NCBI GenBank assembly: GCA_018241865.1
Contig: JAFECY010000138.1
Location: 1-13,499, forward strand
DNA from: Pseudomonadota bacterium
GTDB taxonomy: Bacteria > Pseudomonadota > Gammaproteobacteria > Burkholderiales > Burkholderiaceae_D
Length of the DNA stretch: 13,499 bases
Direction of reading: 5' to 3'
Shown here: piece after piece, positions 6,761 through 13,499 of the stretch
Numbering within the stretch: position 1 is the first letter of the stretch
Layout: the number at the start of each line of letters is the position of its first letter
Made by a program: the position numbers and the translations under genes
The notes under the pieces: generated by a model
The model's database searches: none
What the model saw: only the letters and a program-made list of their open reading frames with translations
What the model was told of the DNA's origin: nothing

Positions 6761-7719
6761 GCTGGGCTCAATGCGGGAATCGGTCCGGCGATACGCTGCC
6801 GCAGGATGCGCTCGAAATGCGCCGGGTCGTGCGGGGTCAGCATGTGGGCGTCGCGCGGCAGATAGTAATCGTACAGCCGCGACAGCCAGAAGCGCAGCGC
6901 ACCGGCGCGCAGAACGGTTTGCCAAGCGGTGCGCTCCGCATCGGTGAAGGGACGCACCTGCTGGTAGGCGTCGAGCAGCGCGCGCGCCCGCGGCATGTCG
7001 ATGGCGCCGGTCGATAAATCGATGCACCAATCATTGAGCGTGACTGCGACATCGAACAACCACGTATCGCAACCGGCAAAATAGAAATCGAAAAAGCCGG
7101 TCAGCCGCTCGCCATCGAACATCACATTGTCGCGGAACAGATCGGCGTGCACCGGGCCGGACGGCAGCGCGTGATAAGTGGAGGAGGCGGAAAAATTTTC
7201 CTGGGATGCCAGTTCGTCGCGCAGCAACTGCTGCTTGTCTGCATCCAGATAAGGCAGCACGGTCGGCGTGGTGGCGCGCCACCAGTCGAGCCCGCGCAGG
7301 TTGGGTTGATGGATGGGAAAATTTTGTGCTGCGAGGTGCATGTTGGCGAGCATGCCGCCGACGGCGGCGCAGTGCACCGGCGCTGGCGACAACTGGCAAG
7401 CGCCGCCCAAGCGGGTCACGATGGCAGCCGGTTTGTCGTGCAGGGTGTGCAGGATGTCGCCAGCGTGGTTGGCAATCGGTGCCGGAACCGACACGCCATG
7501 CTCGGCCAGATGGCGCATCAGGTTCAGGTAGAACGGCAGTTGCGCGAAGCTCAGCTTTTCAAAAATGGTGAGGACGTACTCGCCGGTTTCGGTGCTGAGG
7601 AAGAAGTTGCTGTTTTCAATGCCGGATGCAATGCCCTTGATCGCCAGCGGTTTGCCGAGCGAAAACTGTGTCATCCATGTTGTCAGGTCCGCCAGCGTGA
7701 CCGGAGTGAATACTGCCAT
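6757..7719 (-). CDS. thrB: Homoserine kinase, aminoglycoside-phosphotransferase fold (ThrB type II)
   Basis: A 320-residue cytoplasmic enzyme phosphorylating L-homoserine to O-phosphohomoserine, the penultimate step of threonine synthesis. It is not the GHMP-type kinase of E. coli but the APH/protein-kinase-like form used by many pseudomonads and betaproteobacteria. The N-terminal [16 protein letters not shown] and [15 protein letters not shown] (29-43) are highly typical. The catalytic loop is HADLFRDN (191-198, with Asp193 as base and Asn198), followed by GFFDFYFAG with metal-binding Asp211. Length and start match the family. The upstream region has no clear ribosome binding site. It sits 49 bases after the DUF2782-like gene and shares ATGA with the next gene, so the minus-strand genes likely form one transcript. 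No other threonine gene is in view. Confidence 0.94.
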   Translation of the reverse strand: MAVFTPVTLADLTTWMTQFSLGKPLAIKGIASGIENSNFFLSTETGEYVLTIFEKLSFAQLPFYLNLMRHLAEHGVSVPAPIANHAGDILHTLHDKPAAIVTRLGGACQLSPAPVHCAAVGGMLANMHLAAQNFPIHQPNLRGLDWWRATTPTVLPYLDADKQQLLRDELASQENFSASSTYHALPSGPVHADLFRDNVMFDGERLTGFFDFYFAGCDTWLFDVAVTLNDWCIDLSTGAIDMPRARALLDAYQQVRPFTDAERTAWQTVLRAGALRFWLSRLYDYYLPRDAHMLTPHDPAHFERILRQRIAGPIPALSPA

Positions 7720-7768
7720 GAGTCGAAGGTAAAAGCGTCAAGGAATCAGGCGGCATTCTACTACGGAC

Positions 7769-8206
7769 TTACTTCTGCGCCGGCTTGGCCGGTGGCGTTG
7801 GCGGCGTTGCAGTCTCTACGGTCGCTGCACCCGATTGTTCCTTGAGTTTGCTGTTGCCGTCGAAGGTCATCACGCGCCATTCCGCCGGGCGCGATTGGGT
7901 GGCCTGGGCATCGCCGGGCTGAGCGCTGCCGGGTTGATCGTTTGGCTTCAGGTAATAAGTGTTGTTGCCGCGCGTGACTTTGACTTCAGTGCGTTTGCCG
8001 CCGGGGGCGCGTTTTTCGGTGATGCGGTTTTGTTCGGGTGCGGAGCGCACGGTCACGGCCGGTTGCGAGACTTCTTCCAGTTTTTCCATTTTCGGCGGTG
8101 GCGGCGCAGGCGTGGTCGGCGGGGTGGCTGTTTGCTGCGCCACGGCTGGCAGGGTCAGGGCGGCCAACAGGCCGAGGCAGGCGAAATGGGCGAGAGTAGG
8201 GCGCAT
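7769..8206 (-). CDS. Small secreted or periplasmic DUF2782-like protein
   Basis: 145 residues. The N terminus MRPTLAHFACLGLLAALTLPAVA followed by QQ is a classic Sec signal peptide with an A-V-A cleavage site; the Cys in it is not in a lipobox. A proline/threonine-rich linker (TATPPTTPAPPPPK) leads to a small domain, NRITEKRAPGGKRTEVKVTRGNNTYYLKPND, that resembles the core of DUF2782 proteins (a basic strand ending in YYL). The tail is low-complexity Ala/Pro/Thr/Lys. In Pseudomonas aeruginosa I recall a DUF2782 gene lying next to polA and thrB, as here, which supports the call. The start at 8206 is chosen from the signal peptide; no ribosome binding site stands out, and a longer frame is open upstream. 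Function unknown. Confidence 0.68.
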   Translation of the reverse strand: MRPTLAHFACLGLLAALTLPAVAQQTATPPTTPAPPPPKMEKLEEVSQPAVTVRSAPEQNRITEKRAPGGKRTEVKVTRGNNTYYLKPNDQPGSAQPGDAQATQSRPAEWRVMTFDGNSKLKEQSGAATVETATPPTPPAKPAQK

Positions 8207-8261
8207 GATCGTGTCAGTGTCGAGTAATGGGTGAGAGGAGTAAGAGGCACTCCGATAATTC

Positions 8262-8270
8262 ATTCTAGCA
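8262..8270 (-). promoter_or_regulatory. Extended -10 promoter candidate for the DUF2782-like gene and thrB
   Basis: Minus-strand TGCTAGAAT (8270 to 8262): TAGAAT matches the -10 consensus at five of six bases and carries the TG of an extended -10. No good -35 is present. It would start transcription near 8255, between the LOG gene and the DUF2782-like gene, giving a second promoter inside the minus-strand gene row. Confidence 0.35.
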
Positions 8271-8294
8271 AACCAGTTGATAAGCGGTGCGGAT

Positions 8295-9032
8295 TTACAA
8301 ATACATCGTTTTTTGTTTTTCTTCCTCGGTCGGTTCGATGTCGCGCGCTTCGTAAAAAGCAAAAATAGCATCGACGATATTGGCCGGTTCGTCGATCAGT
8401 TGCACGATCTCCATATCCTTTTGTTCGATCATGCCATCCTTGACCAGTTGGTTCTGAAACCAATCGAGTAAGCCACGCCAGAAGGTGGTGCCGACTAAAA
8501 TGACCGGTATGCGCCGGCTTTTGCCAGTCTGGATCAAGGTCAACACTTCGGTCAATTCATCCAGCGTGCCGAAACCGCCGGGCAGTACCACGTAGGCATC
8601 GGCATACTTGACGAAGGCGACTTTGCGGGCGAAGAAGTGGCGAAAGTTGATCGAGATGTTTTGCCAGACGTTGCTAGTTTGCTCGTGCGGCAATTCGATA
8701 TTGAGGCCGATCGAAACAGAGCGGCCCTCGAACGCGCCCTTGTTGGCTGCTTCCATGATGCCGGGACCGCCGCCGGAGATGACCGCCAAGCCAGCGTCCG
8801 ACAATCGGCGCGCGATATCGACTGCCTGCGCGTAATAAGGATTGTCCGGCTTGATGCGCGCCGAACCGAAGATCGACACCGCCGGCCGCACTTCCGACAG
8901 ACGTTCGGTGGCGTCGATGAATTCTGCCATAATCGTCAGCATGTGCCATGATTCGCGCGCCTTCTTCATGGTGGCGCGCTCGATATCGGCGACCTGCCGC
9001 AGACGCGGCACGTTTTTTCCATTTGCTTCCAT
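8295..9032 (-). CDS. LOG-family protein (putative nucleoside-monophosphate phosphoribohydrolase)
   Basis: A 245-residue Rossmann-like protein of the LOG family (formerly annotated as 'lysine decarboxylase'). Characterised members cleave AMP or cytokinin-riboside 5'-monophosphates to the free base and ribose 5-phosphate. The signature motifs are clear: SGGGPGIMEAANKGA (86-100) and PGGFGTLDE (151-159), the latter holding the catalytic Glu, with Arg in FARKVAF between them. An N-terminal segment of about 50 residues (RLRQVADIERATMKKARESWHMLTIMAEFI) precedes the core, as in the longer bacterial members. The ATG at 9032 has AGGG 10 bases upstream; a GTG at 9038 is a second option and would overlap polA by six bases. 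It diverges from polA with no gap. It heads the row LOG, DUF2782, thrB, BPSS1780. The substrate is inferred from the family only. Confidence 0.88.
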   Translation of the reverse strand: MEANGKNVPRLRQVADIERATMKKARESWHMLTIMAEFIDATERLSEVRPAVSIFGSARIKPDNPYYAQAVDIARRLSDAGLAVISGGGPGIMEAANKGAFEGRSVSIGLNIELPHEQTSNVWQNISINFRHFFARKVAFVKYADAYVVLPGGFGTLDELTEVLTLIQTGKSRRIPVILVGTTFWRGLLDWFQNQLVKDGMIEQKDMEIVQLIDEPANIVDAIFAFYEARDIEPTEEEKQKTMYL

Positions 9033-11786
9033 ATGCACAAAACCCTGTTGTTAGTTGATGGCTCCAGCTATCTGTATCGCGCCTTCCACGCCATGCCGGA
9101 TTTGCGTAGTCCCGATGGACTGCCCACGGGTGCGCTGCACGGCATGATGAACATGTTGCGCCGCTTGCGTAACGATGTCCCTGCAGCATACATCGCCTGT
9201 GTTTTCGATGCAAAAGGCAAGACCTTCCGCGACGACTTGTATGCCGAATACAAAGCTAACCGTGCCTCGATGCCGGAGGATTTGGTCAAGCAAATCGAGC
9301 CTATCCACGCCGCTGTCAAGGCGATGGGTTGGCCGGTGCTGATGGTCGATGGTATCGAAGCCGACGACGTGATCGGCACGCTGGCGGTGCAGGCCAGCGC
9401 GCACGACATGAACACAGTGATCTCCACCGGCGACAAAGATTTAGCGCAATTGGTCAACGCGCATGTCACGCTCATCAACACCATGAGCAATGAAACGCTC
9501 GACCGTGACGGCGTGCGCAACAAGTTCGGCGTGCCGCCGGAATTGATCGTCGATTACCTGAGCTTGGTCGGCGACACGGTGGACAATGTGCCGGGCGTAT
9601 CCAAGGTCGGACCGAAGACGGCGGTGAAGTGGTTGACGCAGTACGGCAACCTCGATGGCGTGATCGCCCATGCCGACAAAATTACCGGTGCGGTCGGTGA
9701 GAATTTACGCGCTGCGCTCGACTGGTTGCCGCAGGCGAAAGTGCTGGTGACGGTCAAGACCGATTGCGATTTGACTGAGCACATGGCGTCGATTGCGGAA
9801 TCGCTTACCGTCAAAGAGGAAAACAAGGATGCGTTGATCGAAATGTATCAGCGCTATGGCTTCAAAACTTGGTTGCGCGAAGCGACTGCTGGTGCAGCGG
9901 CAAAGACTGCTGTCGATACGACAGTTGCGCCAGCAGCGGGCGAGGCGCAAGCCAGTTTATTTTCTGCGGCCGCTGCCGTGCCGACCGAATATGAAACAGT
10001 GCTGACCGAAGCGCAACTGGATCGCTGGCTGCAATGGATCGACACGGCGGCATTGACCGCGCTCGATACCGAAACCACGTCGCTGAATGCCATGCAAGCG
10101 CAACTGGTCGGTATCTCGCTGTGCTGCGAAGCGGGCAAGGCCGCTTACATTCCGGTGGCGCATCGCTACCAGGGCGCGCCGGAACAGTTGTCGCGCGAAC
10201 GGGTGCTGGCAAAACTTCGGCCCTGGTTGGAAAATTCGGACAAACCGAAAGTTGGCCAGCATTTGAAATACGACAGCCATATTTTTGCCAATCACGGCGT
10301 GGCCTTGCGTGGCATCGTCCATGACACGCTGCTGCAATCCTACGTGCTGGAATCGCACCGGAGTCACGACATGGACAGCCTAGCGTTGCGCCATCTCGGT
10401 CGTAAAACCATCACCTTCGAGGAAGTGTGCGGCAAGGGCGCATCGCAAATCGGTTTCGACGAAGTGACGCTGGAACGCGCCACCGACTACGCCGCCGAAG
10501 ATGCCGATATCACTTTGCAACTACATCAAACGCTATGGCCGCAGATCGAGCAAGACGACAAGCTCACTTACATCTACCGCCATATCGAATTGCCGACATC
10601 GATCGTGCTGCAAAAGATGGAGCGCACCGGCGTGCTGATCGACGCTGCCCTGCTGAATGCGCAATCGAGTGAGTTGGGTCATCGCATGCTGGAACTGGAA
10701 ACGCAGGCGCACGAGCTGGCCGGTCAGCCTTTCAATCTCAATTCCCCCAAGCAGATCGGCGAGATTTTTTTCGATAAGCTGAAGCTGCCGGTGGTAAAAA
10801 AAACGCCGTCCGGCGCGCCTTCGACCGACGAGGAAGTGCTGCAAAAATTGGCAGAAGATTTTCCGCTGCCGAAAGTCTTGCTCGATTTCCGCAGCCTGTC
10901 CAAGCTGAAATCGACCTACACCGACAAGCTGCCGAAAATGGTCGATGCGGCAAGCGGCCGGGTGCACACCAATTACGGCCAGGCCATCGCCGTTACCGGC
11001 CGGCTGGCCTCGAACGATCCCAACCTGCAAAACATTCCGATCCGCACCGCCGAAGGCCGCCGTATTCGCGAAGCCTTCATCGCGCCAGCGGGTTGCGTGA
11101 TCGTCTCGGCTGACTACTCGCAAATCGAGCTGCGCATCATGGCGCACATCTCGGAAGACGCCAATATGTTGCGTGCCTTCGCCGACGGCGAGGATATTCA
11201 TCGCGCCACCGCATCGGAAATTTTCGGCGTGACGCTGGCCGATGTCACGAGCGAGCAGCGCCGCTATGCCAAGGTCATCAACTTTGGTTTGATCTACGGC
11301 ATGAGCGCTTTCGGCTTGGCTGGCAATCTCGGCATCGAACGCGCGGCGGCGCAAATGTATATCGACAAATACTTCCAGCGCTTCGCCGGCGTGGCGCAAT
11401 ACATGGCCGACACGCGCCTGCAAGCTAAGGCGCGTGGCTACGTCGAAACCGTATTCGGCCGCCGCCTGTGGCTGCCGGAAATCAATTCACCCAACGGCCC
11501 GCGCCGTCAGGGTGCCGAGCGCGCCGCGATCAATGCGCCGATGCAAGGTACGGCCGCCGATTTAATCAAGCTGTCGATGATCGCGGTGCAGGATTGGCTC
11601 GAAGGTGAGAAGCTGCAAGCGAAAATGGTGATGCAGGTGCATGATGAATTGGTGCTGGAAGTGCCGCAGGCGGAACTGGAATTGGTGAAGGTAAAATTGC
11701 CACAACTGATGGCCGGTGTGGCGCAATTGAAAGTGCCGTTGATTGCCGAAGTGGGTGTAGGGAAAAATTGGGATGAGGCGCATTGA
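9033..11786 (+). CDS. polA: DNA polymerase I
   Basis: 917 residues (E. coli 928), with all three Pol I activities apparently intact. The 5'-3' exonuclease (about 1-300) opens with LLLVDGSSYLYRAFHA and shows VFDAKGKTFRDDLYAEYKANR, GIEADDVIGTLA, STGDKDLAQLV and GDTVDNVPGVSKVGPKTA. The proofreading domain keeps DTET (Asp345, Glu347), Asp414 in HLKYDSH, and YAAED (Tyr486, Asp490). The polymerase has motif A ADYSQIELR (Asp694), motif B RRYAKVINFGLIYG and motif C QVHDELVLE (Asp871). It fills gaps after excision repair and removes RNA primers from Okazaki fragments. The start at 9033 is forced, because the conserved N terminus begins there and no ATG, GTG or TTG lies just upstream in frame. No ribosome binding site precedes it (CATTTGCTTCCAT), and its ATG abuts the ATG of the LOG gene. 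Its promoter must lie within the LOG gene. Confidence 0.97.
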   Translation: MHKTLLLVDGSSYLYRAFHAMPDLRSPDGLPTGALHGMMNMLRRLRNDVPAAYIACVFDAKGKTFRDDLYAEYKANRASMPEDLVKQIEPIHAAVKAMGWPVLMVDGIEADDVIGTLAVQASAHDMNTVISTGDKDLAQLVNAHVTLINTMSNETLDRDGVRNKFGVPPELIVDYLSLVGDTVDNVPGVSKVGPKTAVKWLTQYGNLDGVIAHADKITGAVGENLRAALDWLPQAKVLVTVKTDCDLTEHMASIAESLTVKEENKDALIEMYQRYGFKTWLREATAGAAAKTAVDTTVAPAAGEAQASLFSAAAAVPTEYETVLTEAQLDRWLQWIDTAALTALDTETTSLNAMQAQLVGISLCCEAGKAAYIPVAHRYQGAPEQLSRERVLAKLRPWLENSDKPKVGQHLKYDSHIFANHGVALRGIVHDTLLQSYVLESHRSHDMDSLALRHLGRKTITFEEVCGKGASQIGFDEVTLERATDYAAEDADITLQLHQTLWPQIEQDDKLTYIYRHIELPTSIVLQKMERTGVLIDAALLNAQSSELGHRMLELETQAHELAGQPFNLNSPKQIGEIFFDKLKLPVVKKTPSGAPSTDEEVLQKLAEDFPLPKVLLDFRSLSKLKSTYTDKLPKMVDAASGRVHTNYGQAIAVTGRLASNDPNLQNIPIRTAEGRRIREAFIAPAGCVIVSADYSQIELRIMAHISEDANMLRAFADGEDIHRATASEIFGVTLADVTSEQRRYAKVINFGLIYGMSAFGLAGNLGIERAAAQMYIDKYFQRFAGVAQYMADTRLQAKARGYVETVFGRRLWLPEINSPNGPRRQGAERAAINAPMQGTAADLIKLSMIAVQDWLEGEKLQAKMVMQVHDELVLEVPQAELELVKVKLPQLMAGVAQLKVPLIAEVGVGKNWDEAH

Positions 11787-11834
11787 GGTAGAAGGTTCGG
11801 TAGCAGGATTTGCGTGAAAAACGAACAAACATTT

Positions 11835-11919
11835 TGAACCACGGCGGTCACGGCGGTCACAGCGAAAATACCATACGGTTCTTTGACTGCGCCGTGACCG
11901 CCGTGTGCGCCGTGGTTAA
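11835..11919. repeat. GC-rich inverted repeat, probably a dispersed intergenic element
   Basis: Two 30-base arms (11835-11864 and 11890-11919) pair at 26 of 30 positions around a 25-base loop. The left arm contains CACGGCGGT twice in tandem plus CAC; the right arm ends CGCCGTGGTTAA. The outer AACCACGG...CCGTGGTT ends and the roughly 9-base period are reminiscent of an intergenic family seen in many bacterial genomes, in which the phrase 'ACCACGGAGGACACGGAG' recurs. That resemblance is from memory. Other copies in this genome would confirm it; none is in this window. Confidence 0.7.
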
Positions 11920-11933
11920 TCGTTTTTTCTTTG
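11890..11933 (+). terminator. Likely terminator of polA formed by the right arm of the repeat and a T run
   Basis: The stem of the 11835-11919 inverted repeat is followed almost at once by CGTTTTTTCTTT (11921-11932) on the plus strand. The stem is long and its loop large, but a GC-rich stem plus six T's about 50-140 bases after the polA stop fits an intrinsic terminator. Confidence 0.55.
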
Positions 11934-12022
11934 CGTCAGCCCCAAGTATTGAGAGCTGATATGGCGGTTCAACGTGACGCATGACGCATGCCCATCTCAA
12001 CTTGGATTTTGCAAACATCGAT

Positions 12023-12027
12023 AGGAG
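12023..12027 (+). promoter_or_regulatory. Ribosome binding site of the dienelactone-hydrolase-like gene
   Basis: AGGAG lies 7 bases before the ATG at 12035. It decides this start against the in-frame ATG at 11981, whose extra residues (MTHAHLNLDFANIDRR...) would bury the Tat signal and which has no ribosome binding site. Confidence 0.85.
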
Positions 12028-12034
12028 AAATTGC

Positions 12035-12919
12035 ATGGATCAACTGCAAAAAGATTTTGACAGCCTGCTTGCCAAAACACCGCTGTCCGATGATCTTGAT
12101 CGACGCACCTTCCTGAAGACGGCCTTGGGCACTGGCTTTGCCGCCGCCGCGCTGCCGGTGATGGCGCAGACGATGATAAAGACGGACAGCGACGGCCTCA
12201 CCGCCGGTGCGGTCACGATCGAAGTCAAGGGACAAACGATTCCAGTCTATCGCGCCCAGCCGCAAGGCAAGACCAATCTGCCGGTGGTGTTGGTGGTGTC
12301 CGAAATCTTCGGCGTGCACGAACATATCGCCGATGTCGCGCGCCGCTTCGCCAAGCAGGGTTATCTCGCTCTCGCGCCGGATTTGTTCGTGCGCCAAGGC
12401 GATCCGGCTAAATATCCCTCCATCGCCGAGTTGCTCAAGGAAGTCGTCGCCAAAGTGCCGGACGAACAGGTGATGGGCGATCTCGATGCCTGTGTGGTTT
12501 GGGCGGCGAAAAACGGCGGCAATACCGACAAGCTCGGCATCACCGGTTTCTGTTGGGGTGGCCGCCTCGTTTGGTTGTATGCCGCCCACAATCCGCAAGT
12601 GAAGGCAGGCGTGGCTTGGTATGGCCGGCTGGTGGGCGACAAGACGGCGCTGACGCCGGCAAACCCGGTCGATATCGCGGCCACCCTCAAGACGCCGGTG
12701 CTTGGCCTGTACGGCGGCAAGGACAATGGCATTCCGCAGGAAAGCATCGAGAAGATGAAGGAAGCGCTGGCAAAGGGCAGCAGCCAATCCGAGTTCGTGG
12801 TCTATCCGAATTCAGGCCATGCCTTCCATGCCGACTATCGTCCGAGCTATGTCGAGGCCGATGCCAAGGATGGCTGGCGGCGTTGTCTGGCGTGGTTCAA
12901 GGCGCATGGGGTGGATTGA
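12035..12919 (+). CDS. Tat-exported dienelactone hydrolase family protein
   Basis: A 294-residue alpha/beta hydrolase of the dienelactone hydrolase family. The N terminus holds a twin-arginine signal: DRRTFLK (Arg23-Arg24), a hydrophobic stretch to residue 44 and cleavage after V-M-A, so the folded enzyme should be exported to the periplasm. The catalytic triad is visible: nucleophile Cys173 in GFCWGGR, Asp230 in GGKDNGIP and His262 in GHAFHAD. SEIFGVHEH carries the glutamate that activates the cysteine in the family. Classical dienelactone hydrolases of chlorocatechol breakdown are cytoplasmic and shorter, so the natural substrate here is probably a different lactone or ester. No catechol-pathway genes are nearby. 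It stands alone between two terminators, so it is probably a single-gene transcript. I found no convincing promoter in the 11934-12022 stretch. Confidence 0.92.
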   Translation: MDQLQKDFDSLLAKTPLSDDLDRRTFLKTALGTGFAAAALPVMAQTMIKTDSDGLTAGAVTIEVKGQTIPVYRAQPQGKTNLPVVLVVSEIFGVHEHIADVARRFAKQGYLALAPDLFVRQGDPAKYPSIAELLKEVVAKVPDEQVMGDLDACVVWAAKNGGNTDKLGITGFCWGGRLVWLYAAHNPQVKAGVAWYGRLVGDKTALTPANPVDIAATLKTPVLGLYGGKDNGIPQESIEKMKEALAKGSSQSEFVVYPNSGHAFHADYRPSYVEADAKDGWRRCLAWFKAHGVD

Positions 12920-12931
12920 TAAGCTGGATGC

Positions 12932-12972
12932 CCCATGAAAAACGCGACTCGGGTAGCCGCGTTTTTCATGGG
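12932..12972. terminator. Perfect bidirectional intrinsic terminator
   Basis: Arms CCCATGAAAAACGCG (12932-12946) and CGCGTTTTTCATGGG (12958-12972) match at all 15 bases around an 11-base loop. The GC-rich inner stem is flanked by five A's on one side and five T's on the other, so it works in either direction. It begins 12 bases after the hydrolase stop codon and should end that transcript before the ZIP gene. Confidence 0.9.
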
Positions 12973-12979
12973 ACACGGT

Positions 12980-13008
12980 TTGCCGAATTCGATGCCCTGT
13001 GGTCTAAT
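12980..13008 (+). promoter_or_regulatory. Candidate promoter of the ZIP transporter gene
   Basis: TTGCCG (12980-12985, four of six consensus bases), a 17-base spacer, then TCTAAT (13003-13008, five of six). It lies just past the terminator and would start transcription near 13015. That placement would exclude any translation start upstream of about 13015. Confidence 0.5.
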
Positions 13009-13499
13009 TTGCCACTGCTTTGCTTCGCCGCGGATTTCAAAATCAACGCCACCTTGCTCTCCATCCTGCTCGCCACGACCATCGCCGGCGTCATCAGCAT
13101 CACCGCTGCCGCCGTGTTTTCTTTCGGCTTGCTGTCGAAGATGGTCGAGCGCATGGTCAGCCTGTCGGTCGGCATTCTGCTCTCGACTTCGCTGTTGCAT
13201 GCTTTGCCGGAAGCCTTTGAATCGCACACTGATCCGCGCGTGCTGTTCGCCACCTTACTGGGCGGGTTGCTGGCATTTTTCCTGCTGGAGAAATTGGCGA
13301 TTCTGCGCCATTCGCATCATTACGAAGGGGACGGTCATCACCACGATCACGGACATGATGCGGATGAAGCAGGGAAAGCCGGCTGGATGATTCTAGTCGG
13401 CGATGGCTTGCACAATTTCACCGATGGCATTCTGATCGCCGCTGCTTTCCTCGCTAATCCGAATCTTGGCATCATCACTGGTTTAGCGATCATCGCCCA
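13009..13499 (+). CDS. ZIP-family metal transporter, 5' part (cut by the window end)
   Basis: An open frame running off the right edge, with about 160 codons visible. The start of the conserved protein reads TLLSILLATTIAGVISITAAAVFSFG, the first membrane helix. SVGILLSTSLLHALPEAFESH follows, then a third hydrophobic segment, a cytoplasmic-type His-rich loop (HSHHYEGDGHHHDHGHD, encoded from 13309) and HNFTDGILIAAAF (from 13411), the ZIP helix-4 signature HNFxDG that forms the metal site. It should import Zn2+ or another divalent metal across the inner membrane. The start is unclear: 13009 is an in-frame TTG, a second TTG is at 13054, and an in-frame ATG at 12928 would translate through the terminator and ahead of the likely promoter. 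Homologues suggest the true start is close to 13042-13054. No ribosome binding site is convincing. Confidence 0.85.
   Translation, partial: MPLLCFAADFKINATLLSILLATTIAGVISITAAAVFSFGLLSKMVERMVSLSVGILLSTSLLHALPEAFESHTDPRVLFATLLGGLLAFFLLEKLAILRHSHHYEGDGHHHDHGHDADEAGKAGWMILVGDGLHNFTDGILIAAAFLANPNLGIITGLAIIA

Noticed and set aside
11972..11990. Tandem TGACGCA repeat before the dienelactone-hydrolase-like gene as an operator
   Set aside because: Only two 7-base units with no symmetry and no nearby promoter elements, so it is too weak to call.
11981..12034. Upstream ATG start for the dienelactone-hydrolase-like protein
   Set aside because: The ATG at 12035 has AGGAG at ideal spacing and puts the Tat motif at a normal distance from the N terminus.
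12935..13390. Plus-strand open frame of 151 codons over the ZIP gene
   Set aside because: It begins inside the terminator stem and is out of frame with the clear ZIP protein; its translation is Ser/Cys/Arg-rich with no family features.
1..13499. CRISPR array, insertion sequence, tRNA/rRNA, prophage or defence genes
   Set aside because: No spaced direct repeats, no transposase, integrase or nuclease patterns, and no tRNA-like cloverleaf seen. The coding content is housekeeping throughout.

Overview
The window reads as a stable chromosomal segment of a betaproteobacterium. The best guess is Oxalobacteraceae (Herminiimonas, Janthinobacterium, Collimonas or a relative), judged from protein resemblance and gene order only. 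The evidence is moderately GC-rich coding sequence, a homoserine kinase of the aminoglycoside-phosphotransferase fold, a BPSS1780-type membrane protein, a UvrD with the longer form of its pre-motif-V linker, and the grouping of thrB, a small DUF2782-like protein and polA. I see no tRNA, rRNA, CRISPR, insertion sequence or phage gene. No new multi-gene system stands out. The most interesting signals are regulatory or architectural.

Left part (1-2160): a DapA/N-acetylneuraminate-lyase superfamily aldolase on the minus strand, then a 320-base gap holding two hairpins. Next comes a divergent pair: a small rhodanese on the minus strand and a MarR-family regulator on the plus strand. Between them lies a 44-bp near-perfect palindrome that carries both -10 boxes and both -35 boxes, plus a second 12-bp copy of its core 32 bp away. 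This looks like a self-regulated stress or sulfur module.

Middle (2160-9032): a ClC-type chloride/proton antiporter and the uvrD helicase, both on the plus strand. uvrD appears to be read from a leaderless mRNA. Facing uvrD is a minus-strand row, LOG-family protein -> DUF2782-like secreted protein -> thrB -> BPSS1780-like membrane protein. The last two overlap by ATGA, and the 3' end of the row overlaps the end of uvrD by 11 bases.

Right part (9033-13499): polA starts immediately next to the LOG start codon (CATATG, no base between the two genes) and encodes all three Pol I activities. It is followed by a GC-rich inverted repeat of dispersed-repeat type that ends in a T run. Then come a Tat-exported dienelactone-hydrolase-family protein, a perfect bidirectional terminator, and the 5' part of a ZIP-family metal transporter cut by the window edge.

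Functional links: UvrD and Pol I act in succession after UvrABC incision in nucleotide excision repair. ThrB is in threonine synthesis. The LOG, DUF2782 and BPSS1780 proteins have no proven link to these beyond their position.
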